A stretch of DNA of 6,559 bases. Origin: Burkholderiales bacterium. GTDB lineage: Bacteria; Pseudomonadota; Gammaproteobacteria; Burkholderiales; Burkholderiaceae_C. Both the position numbers and the translations under genes were made by a program. Within the stretch, counting starts at the first letter, position 1; every line of letters starts with the position of its first letter. Of this stretch, positions 1-5,481 are shown piece by piece. The notes below the pieces were generated by a model. It worked only from the letters and a program-made list of their open reading frames with translations. It did no database searches and was not told the origin of the DNA. The DNA lies in NCBI GenBank assembly GCA_947474415.1, contig CANJKD010000140.1:1-6559 (forward strand), written 5' to 3'.

Positions 1-1310
<1,310 letters not shown>

Positions 1311-1314
1311 CGCT

Positions 1315-1713
1315 TCAAATGCGGGCGCTGTGTGCGCGCACCCACTCGGGGAACTGCGCTTCGCTCCAATCGCCGCCCGCGAGGTGCAGCATCGCCATCA
1401 CGCAGTCGGCGTCGCTGGCGGCCAGGTCCCAGCCGTTCAGGGCCAGGAAGAGTTCCACTGCAACGAAGGCAGTGCGCTTGTTGCCATCGACAAACGGGTG
1501 GGTCTTGACCAGGCCGAAACCGTAGGCCGCCGCGAGCGCAGCGGCGTCGGGTTGGCCATAGGCCGCCAGCTGCATCGGGCAGGCCAAGGCCGATTCCAGC
1601 TGCCCGGCGTCGCGCAAGCCCGCAGCGCCGCCGTGCTCACCGAGTTGCTCGTCGTGAACCGCATGAATCACCGAAGGGTCGAGCCAGACCCACGGGTCGT
1701 TGGCCGGTGTCAT
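1315..1713 (-). CDS. doc: Type II toxin, death-on-curing (Doc/Fic fold) family
   Basis: This 132-residue protein has the size of Doc toxins. The N-terminal part carries the family pattern (IHAVHDEQLGEHGG, then GLRDAGQLESALACP, about residues 16-46). The catalytic loop is HPFVDGNKRTAF at 72-83. By comparison with phage P1 Doc, His72, Asp76, Asn78, Lys79 and Arg80 match the active-site residues. The Lys in place of the second Gly of canonical Fic enzymes is the Doc feature tied to kinase activity; P1 Doc phosphorylates EF-Tu and stops translation. Phosphorylation by this protein is therefore an inference. Gly77 is Fic-like, where P1 Doc has Ala. The ATG lies inside an ATGA overlap (1710-1713) with the antitoxin stop and has only a weak GGTG upstream, so translation is probably coupled. 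No frameshift or lost catalytic residue is seen. It converges with tgt, leaving no space for a terminator between them. Confidence 0.9.
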   Translation of the reverse strand: MTPANDPWVWLDPSVIHAVHDEQLGEHGGAAGLRDAGQLESALACPMQLAAYGQPDAAALAAAYGFGLVKTHPFVDGNKRTAFVAVELFLALNGWDLAASDADCVMAMLHLAGGDWSEAQFPEWVRAHSARI

Positions 1714-1934
1714 TTCACCAACTCGTGCAACACGTTGCGCCGCTTGCGCATGATCGCGCGCGCCGCCTTCATCTGAACCTCGAAGCTGGGGTCGTGCGGG
1801 GTGAGCCGCACGCCGTCCGCGCTCTCGGTCAGATAAATCAGGTCGCCCTTTTCCACGTTCAGCCGCGCCAGCACTTCCTTCGGAAGAATGAGGCCAACCG
1901 AATTGCCGATCTGGGTGAGCTTGAGCGCGTGCAT
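1710..1934 (-). CDS. Type II antitoxin, AbrB/MazE/SpoVT-like DNA-binding protein
   Basis: This is a 74-residue protein. Residues 1-46 form a swapped-hairpin AbrB/MazE-type DNA-binding domain: KLTQIGNSVGLILPKEVLARL (5-25), then an acidic GDLIYLTE strand (30-37) and GVRLTP. Residues 48-74 (DPSFEVQMKAAR onward) look like an amphipathic, basic helix that would bind and neutralise the toxin. The ATG at 1934 is preferred because AGGA (1941-1944) sits six bases ahead of it and the family starts near this residue. A longer reading to 1991 would need a TTG start and would run back through the promoter. The gene is first in the operon and overlaps the toxin gene by four bases, the classical antitoxin-first order. 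It probably represses its own promoter through the palindromes just upstream. Doc is best known paired with Phd; an AbrB-fold partner is the alternative arrangement seen here. Confidence 0.9.
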   Translation of the reverse strand: MHALKLTQIGNSVGLILPKEVLARLNVEKGDLIYLTESADGVRLTPHDPSFEVQMKAARAIMRKRRNVLHELVK

Positions 1935-1940
1935 GGTGAT

Positions 1941-1944
1941 TCCT
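1941..1944 (-). promoter_or_regulatory. Ribosome-binding site of the antitoxin gene
   Basis: AGGA on the minus strand lies six bases before the ATG at 1934-1932. It decides the antitoxin start in favour of the 74-residue protein over the longer TTG-started reading frame. Confidence 0.75.
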
Positions 1945-1946
1945 GA

Positions 1947-1971
1947 CGTTATAACTTTCGTTATATTAACG
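1947..1971 (-). promoter_or_regulatory. Probable antitoxin operator (paired palindromes / direct repeats)
   Basis: Two AT-rich inverted repeats sit side by side just upstream of the antitoxin gene. GTTATAAC (1948-1955) is a perfect 8-bp palindrome. CGTTATATTAACG (1959-1971) has 5-bp arms around TAT. The heptamer CGTTATA also occurs twice as a direct repeat (1947-1953 and 1959-1965), 12 bp apart, slightly more than one helical turn. AbrB/MazE antitoxins commonly autoregulate by binding such repeated sites over their promoter. The second palindrome covers the proposed -10 element. The repeats are seen directly; the operator role is inferred. Confidence 0.6.
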
Positions 1972-1991
1972 GCCGAAGCAGGCAACGGCAA
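1963..1991 (-). promoter_or_regulatory. Putative sigma-70 promoter of the toxin-antitoxin operon
   Basis: Reading the minus strand, TTGCCG (1991-1986, four of six matches to the -35 consensus) is followed after 17 bp by TAATAT (1968-1963, four of six matches to the -10 consensus). The site lies in the only AT-rich island in the neighbourhood, about 30 bp before the antitoxin start. The palindromic operator overlaps the -10. An alternative -10 is TATAAC at 1953-1948, which lacks a good -35. Confidence 0.5.
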
Positions 1992-2009
1992 GCCCGGCTA
2001 CCCGCCCGA

Positions 2010-2690
2010 TCACCAGAACGCCCAGTTCCCCGTCATCACCACCCACACGCCGAGCACGCCATTCGTCACCGCGTGGGCGATGATCGGCACCCAGAGCTTG
2101 CCGGTGCGCACATACAGCCAGGCATAGGCCAGGCCGGCGATGATGGCGGCGAGCCACAGTGTGTGGGCGAGCATGAAGACGAAGGTCGACAGCACGAGGG
2201 CCTTCAGTCCGACGCTCTGCGGCGGCACCGATTCGAACTGCGGGCTCTGCACCCAGCGCATCACGAACGAGCGCCAGAACAGCTCTTCCATCACCGGCAC
2301 GAGCAGCGAGGCACCAACCCAGCGCACGACGATCAGTGGCCACATCAATTGGCCTCGCGCATCAGCCGGCACGAAGGCGGCGCTGGGCTCGCCCAGGCGC
2401 ATCCAGGGCGCGTCGAGGTTGACCCACAGGCCGAAAACCGCCACGCCGACCACGACCGCCAGCGCGGCCTCCGACAGGCTGGGCCAGGTCTGCGGCACCA
2501 ACTCACCGTATTCGCGCCAGAACCAGGCCAGCAGGCCGCCCACCACGAGCACTGTGATGCCGTAGATCCAGCGCGGGTCAAGGCCCCAGGAGCCAATTGC
2601 CGGCACTTCGCCGCGCACGAACAGCAGCACCATGAACGCGGCGAACGGAATGGTGCGCGCGAGCGCCGCGCGGCTGATCGGCAAGGCCAT
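2010..2690 (-). CDS. CPBP-family (CAAX-type) intramembrane metalloprotease
   Basis: This is a 226-residue, very hydrophobic inner-membrane protein with several predicted helices (about 12-26, 43-58, 75-91, 117-134, 163-178, 180-195 and 202-220). The three CPBP/Abi motifs are complete: EELFWR at 135-140 (EExxxR), FMLAH at 172-176 (FxxxH) and HAVTN at 206-210 (HxxxN). The two glutamates and two histidines would form the metal site. The overall sequence (SWGLDPRWIYG near 34-44, LDAPWM at 92-97, MEELFWRSF, TGKLWVPIIAHAVTNG) resembles the CAAX protease-related proteins reported as restricted to PEP-CTERM/exosortase genomes. That assignment is from memory and was not searched. The start has GGAG (2701-2698) seven bases upstream. 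It lies 75 bp downstream of the acyltransferase gene with no terminator between, so the two are probably co-transcribed. The substrate is unknown; a role in processing envelope or sorted proteins is possible. Confidence 0.88.
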   Translation of the reverse strand: MALPISRAALARTIPFAAFMVLLFVRGEVPAIGSWGLDPRWIYGITVLVVGGLLAWFWREYGELVPQTWPSLSEAALAVVVGVAVFGLWVNLDAPWMRLGEPSAAFVPADARGQLMWPLIVVRWVGASLLVPVMEELFWRSFVMRWVQSPQFESVPPQSVGLKALVLSTFVFMLAHTLWLAAIIAGLAYAWLYVRTGKLWVPIIAHAVTNGVLGVWVVMTGNWAFW

Positions 2691-2718
2691 GGGAAGGCTC
2701 CGGGGTTCAGAAGGTGGA

Positions 2719-2750
2719 TGCGCGGGGTGCGCGGGGTGCGCGGGGTGCGC
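2719..2750. repeat. 9-bp tandem repeat, about 3.5 copies
   Basis: TGCGCGGGG occurs three times in perfect tandem (2719-2727, 2728-2736, 2737-2745), followed by a partial TGCGC copy. It fills almost half of the 75-bp gap between the acyltransferase stop and the protease start, about 20 bp upstream of the protease ribosome-binding site. The repeat is seen directly; no function is evident. Copy-number change here would alter leader length and structure without touching either coding sequence. Confidence 0.85.
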
Positions 2751-2765
2751 TGGATCCGACGGGCA

Positions 2766-4658
2766 TCATGAAGCCAGCAGCTGTGCCACCCGCTGCCGCA
2801 GCGACGCTGGCGTCACGCCGACCGGCCCCAAAGCGTTGCCCACCACCAGGCCCACCGGGCTGAACAGGCTGCGGCGGAACGGCTTGCTCATCGCAGTGCC
2901 GTCGACGCGCGAGAAGTACGAGCCCCACAGGTTCTGCAACGCCAGCGGCACCACAGGCACCGGGTTCGATTCGAGCAGCTTCATCACGCCGCCCTTGAAC
3001 TCGCCGAGTTCGCCGTCGCGGGTGATCGCGCCTTCGGGAAAGATGCACAGCAACTCGCCATCAGCCAGCGCGGCGCGCGCGCGCTCGAAGGCAAGCTCGC
3101 AGGTGCCCGGGTCTTCACGCTGCGGCGCGATCGGGATCGCACCCGCAAGCTTGAAAAACCAGCCGAGCACCGGCATCGCGAAGATGCGGTGGTCCATGAT
3201 GAAGCGGATCGGCCGCGGGCTGGCGGCCATCAGCAGCAACGGGTCAATGAAGCTCACATGGTTGCACACCAGGATGGCCGCGCCCCGGGCCGGGATGTGC
3301 TTGTCGCCGCGCACCTTGAAGCGGTAGACGAAGCGCGTGGCCATGAAGGCGACGAAGCGCAGCAGGTACTCAGGCACCAGCATGAAGATGTAGAACGCGA
3401 CCACCGCGTTCAGCAGGCCGGTGATAAGGAACACCTGCGGGATGGTGAAGTTCGCGGCCAGCAACGCGCCCACGCCGACCGAGCTGACGATCATGAACAG
3501 CGCGTTCAGGATGTTGTTGGCGGCGATGATGCGCGCCCGGTGGCTGGGCTGTGAACGCAGCTGGATCAGCGCATACATCGGCACGCTGTACAGGCCGGCG
3601 AACAGCGAGAGCAGCGCCAGATCGGCCATCACGCGCCAGTGCGCCGGCTGCGCCATGAAGGCGGCCAGGCCGAGCATGCCGGTAGACGGCAAGCCGCGCG
3701 ACGCGAAGTACAGGTCAACCGCGAACACGCTCATGCCGATCGCGCCGAGCGGCACCAGGCCGATCTCGACATGCCGCTTGCTCAGCACCTCGCACAGCAG
3801 TGAACCTGTGCCGATGCCGATCGAGAACACCACCAGCAGCATCGACGCGACATGCTCGTCGCCATGCAGCACTTCCTTCGCGAACGACGGGAACTGCGCC
3901 AGGAACACGGCACCGAAGAACCACATCCACGAGATGCCGAGCAGCGAGCGGAACACGATCGGGTTCTGGCGCGCCAGCATCAGGTTGCGCCAGGTCTCGG
4001 TGACCGGGTTCCAGTTGATGCGCAGCGCGGGGTCGGTCGCCGGTGTGGCCGGAATCGCCTGCGCCGTGAGTCGCCCGAGCAGCGCCACCGCCACGCAGCC
4101 GAAGGCCACGTAGTGCCGCCCGACATCGGGGATCGCCACCAGCAGGCCGCCCGCCACCTGGCCGAGCAGGATGGCGACGAAGGTGCCCATCTCGACCATG
4201 CCGTTGCCGCCGGTCAGCTCGCGCTCGCTCAGGTGCTGCGGCAGGTAGGCGAACTTCACCGGGCCGAACAGCGTGGAGTGCAGGCCCATCAGGAACACGC
4301 AGGCCAGCAACACCGGCACGTCGACGCGCCAGAAGCCCCAGCCGGCGAGCAGCATGATGGCGATTTCAAGCCACTTCACGAAGCGGATCACGCGCGTCTT
4401 GTCGTACTTGTCGGCCAGCTGGCCGCTGGTGGCCGAGAACAACAGGAACGGCAGGATGAACAGCGCGCCGATCACCAGCCCGGCCATCTTCGGCGCCAGC
4501 CAGCTCACCTGGAGCTGGTAGGTCACCATCACGGTGAACGCGAACTTGAACAGGTTGTCGTTGCCGGCACCGAGGAACTGGGTCCAGAAGAACGGCGCGA
4601 AGCGGCGTTGCTTCAGGAGCGAGAACTGGTTCGGGTGGGCGTGATCGTTCGGGGTCAT
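2766..4658 (-). CDS. LplT-like MFS transporter fused to PlsC-type lysophospholipid acyltransferase
   Basis: This is a 630-residue inner-membrane fusion. Residues about 15-430 form an MFS domain resembling the lysophospholipid flippase LplT: QFLGAGNDNLFKFAF at 27-41, GQLADKYDKTRVIRFVKW at 79-96, FGPVKFAYLP at 131-140 and ELTGGNGMVEMGTF at 147-160. Residues about 440-630 form a PlsC acyltransferase domain with the catalytic NHVSFID (466-472, an HX4D motif with His467 and Asp472), GAIPI (507-511), IFPEG (539-543) and PVVPLAL (568-574). Such a protein would flip lysophospholipids inward and re-acylate them, recycling damaged phospholipid. The acyl-ACP synthetase domain that follows PlsC in full-length Aas-type fusions is absent, and the frame ends in TGA just after the PlsC domain, so the acyl donor must come from elsewhere. 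The start at 4658 has GAGGA five bases upstream; a longer frame would run through the terminator and the next gene. Specificity is inferred from the family. Confidence 0.9.
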   Translation of the reverse strand: MTPNDHAHPNQFSLLKQRRFAPFFWTQFLGAGNDNLFKFAFTVMVTYQLQVSWLAPKMAGLVIGALFILPFLLFSATSGQLADKYDKTRVIRFVKWLEIAIMLLAGWGFWRVDVPVLLACVFLMGLHSTLFGPVKFAYLPQHLSERELTGGNGMVEMGTFVAILLGQVAGGLLVAIPDVGRHYVAFGCVAVALLGRLTAQAIPATPATDPALRINWNPVTETWRNLMLARQNPIVFRSLLGISWMWFFGAVFLAQFPSFAKEVLHGDEHVASMLLVVFSIGIGTGSLLCEVLSKRHVEIGLVPLGAIGMSVFAVDLYFASRGLPSTGMLGLAAFMAQPAHWRVMADLALLSLFAGLYSVPMYALIQLRSQPSHRARIIAANNILNALFMIVSSVGVGALLAANFTIPQVFLITGLLNAVVAFYIFMLVPEYLLRFVAFMATRFVYRFKVRGDKHIPARGAAILVCNHVSFIDPLLLMAASPRPIRFIMDHRIFAMPVLGWFFKLAGAIPIAPQREDPGTCELAFERARAALADGELLCIFPEGAITRDGELGEFKGGVMKLLESNPVPVVPLALQNLWGSYFSRVDGTAMSKPFRRSLFSPVGLVVGNALGPVGVTPASLRQRVAQLLAS

Positions 4659-4663
4659 TCGCT

Positions 4664-4668
4664 TCCTC
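4664..4668 (-). promoter_or_regulatory. Ribosome-binding site of the LplT-PlsC gene
   Basis: GAGGA on the minus strand ends five bases before the ATG at 4658. It fixes the 630-residue start and argues against the in-frame extension, which reaches back to about 5168 through the PEP-CTERM gene in another frame. Confidence 0.75.
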
Positions 4669-4673
4669 AAGGC

Positions 4674-4687
4674 TGCGCTGCAGCGCA
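4674..4687. repeat. 14-bp perfect palindrome in the LplT-PlsC leader
   Basis: TGCGCTGCAGCGCA is a perfect inverted repeat without a spacer, ending six bases upstream of the GAGGA ribosome-binding site. A loopless palindrome suits a dimeric repressor site better than an RNA hairpin. I found no convincing sigma-70 promoter in the 4659-4724 gap: a TAAATT at 4692-4687 could be a -10 but has no matching -35. The palindrome is seen; any regulatory role is speculative. Confidence 0.45.
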
Positions 4688-4724
4688 ATTTACCGGATCG
4701 CCCCCACCGGCCCCCGCGGCGGAA

Positions 4725-4751
4725 TTGAAAAGAGCCGGCATTGCCGGCTCT
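4725..4751 (-). terminator. Rho-independent terminator of the PEP-CTERM gene
   Basis: A perfect 9-bp GC-rich stem, AGAGCCGGC and GCCGGCTCT (4731-4739 and 4743-4751), surrounds a 3-base loop. On the minus strand it runs directly into TTTTC. The stem begins 23 bases after the PEP-CTERM stop codon and lies upstream of the acyltransferase gene, so it ends the PEP-CTERM transcript and separates the two units. Transcription in the plus direction would lack a T tract after the stem. Confidence 0.9.
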
Positions 4752-4774
4752 CGAACCACCCAGGAAACCGACGC

Positions 4775-5353
4775 TCAGGCCGGGCGGCGGCGGCGGGCGA
4801 TGAAGCCGAGTGCGCCCAGACCGGCCAGCAGCAGTGCGTAGGTCTCGGGCTCCGGCACGCCGGCCACGTTCACCTGGGCCGTGATCTCGCCGAAATTGTT
4901 GCTGTTGTTCGAATCCCAGTAGAACAGGTTCAGCGTGCCTGCGGAAGCGGCCACGCCGTTGAACGAGGTGCCGACCACGAAGTAGTTGCCGCCGATCTCG
5001 CCGACGAGGCTGCCGTAGGCAGCTGCCAGGCGGTGCTGCACCCACGCACCGAATTTGGCGCCGATCCGGGTGCCGACCGGCATGCCGCTGTCGTCCGTGG
5101 CGGTCGCGAAGCGGACGCCCGTCAGGCCGTCGGCGTCCGAGAAGCGCGGCAGCGGCCCCGCGCTCCACAGGTCGTCGCTGCCCGCGCTGACCGTGAAGCT
5201 CTGCCCGGCGAGCAGGCTGATCGTGGCCAGTCCGGTGCCGCCCGAACTGCTGTTGTCGAAGGCCTTGACGGTGAACGGAGCGGCCTGGGCGGCAGCGCCG
5301 ACGAACAGGCTCACGAGGGCCAGGGCGATGGGGCGAAAGGCGGTTCGGGTCAT
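4775..5353 (-). CDS. Secreted PEP-CTERM sorting-domain protein with PA-IL/LecA-like body
   Basis: This is a 192-residue exported protein. Residues 1-24 are a Sec signal peptide with basic TRTAFR, a hydrophobic core and a predicted AQA cleavage site before Ala25. The C-terminus is a textbook PEP-CTERM sorting signal: VPEPETYA (166-173), a hydrophobic segment (174-186) and RRRR (187-190), recognised by exosortase at the cytoplasmic membrane. The mature body (25-160) is rich in beta-forming, Asn, Gly and Ser residues. The stretch GSLVGEIGGNYFVVGTSF (114-131) followed by GTLNLFYWDSNNSNNFGEI (139-157) resembles the last strands and calcium/galactose loop of PA-IL (LecA) lectins. That loop is about two residues shorter than in LecA, so sugar binding is uncertain. 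DLWSAGPLPRFSDADGL (61-77) looks like a family motif. The start is the second ATG of the open frame, chosen for GGAG five bases upstream and the clean signal peptide. No exosortase gene is in the window. Confidence 0.92.
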   Translation of the reverse strand: MTRTAFRPIALALVSLFVGAAAQAAPFTVKAFDNSSSGGTGLATISLLAGQSFTVSAGSDDLWSAGPLPRFSDADGLTGVRFATATDDSGMPVGTRIGAKFGAWVQHRLAAAYGSLVGEIGGNYFVVGTSFNGVAASAGTLNLFYWDSNNSNNFGEITAQVNVAGVPEPETYALLLAGLGALGFIARRRRPA

Positions 5354-5358
5354 GTTGT

Positions 5359-5362
5359 CTCC
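5359..5362 (-). promoter_or_regulatory. Ribosome-binding site of the PEP-CTERM gene
   Basis: GGAG on the minus strand lies five bases before the ATG at 5353. It supports the start that gives a normal signal peptide over the upstream in-frame ATG at 5398, which would add 15 residues without a clear binding site. Confidence 0.7.
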
Positions 5363-5481
5363 GGGGAAGTGGGCCGCTGGGGGCAGATGCGCAACCATTG
5401 CCGCGAGGCTAGCACCCGCTCACCCCGCGAACCGGGGGTGGCGCGCGCCGCGCCGCCAACAAGTTCACGCCGGACGCGATT

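Noticed and set aside
1935..1991. Longer antitoxin starting from a TTG at 1991.
   Set aside because: The added 19 residues overlap the promoter and palindromes, lack a family match, and the internal ATG has a good ribosome-binding site.
2691..2768. Acyltransferase and protease are in the same frame, separated only by one TGA and an otherwise open stretch, suggesting a readthrough fusion.
   Set aside because: There is a one-in-three chance of sharing a frame, the 75-bp gap encodes only a repeat-derived Ala/His/Pro stretch, and the protease has its own GGAG-ATG start.
3852..4841. A 329-codon open frame on the plus strand.
   Set aside because: It is antisense to the LplT-PlsC gene, its product is low-complexity (Arg, Gln, His, Glu-rich) with no family signature, and it reflects GC-rich codon bias of the opposite strand.
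4659..5168. A 170-codon N-terminal extension of the LplT-PlsC frame.
   Set aside because: It would run through a strong terminator and overlap the PEP-CTERM gene out of frame. The GAGGA-ATG at 4658 matches the family start.
5421..5440. Possible terminator hairpin CACCCC/GGGGTG after the CoA-transferase gene.
   Set aside because: The stem is only 6 bp with an 8-base loop and no T tract follows. Such pairings are frequent in GC-rich intergenic DNA.
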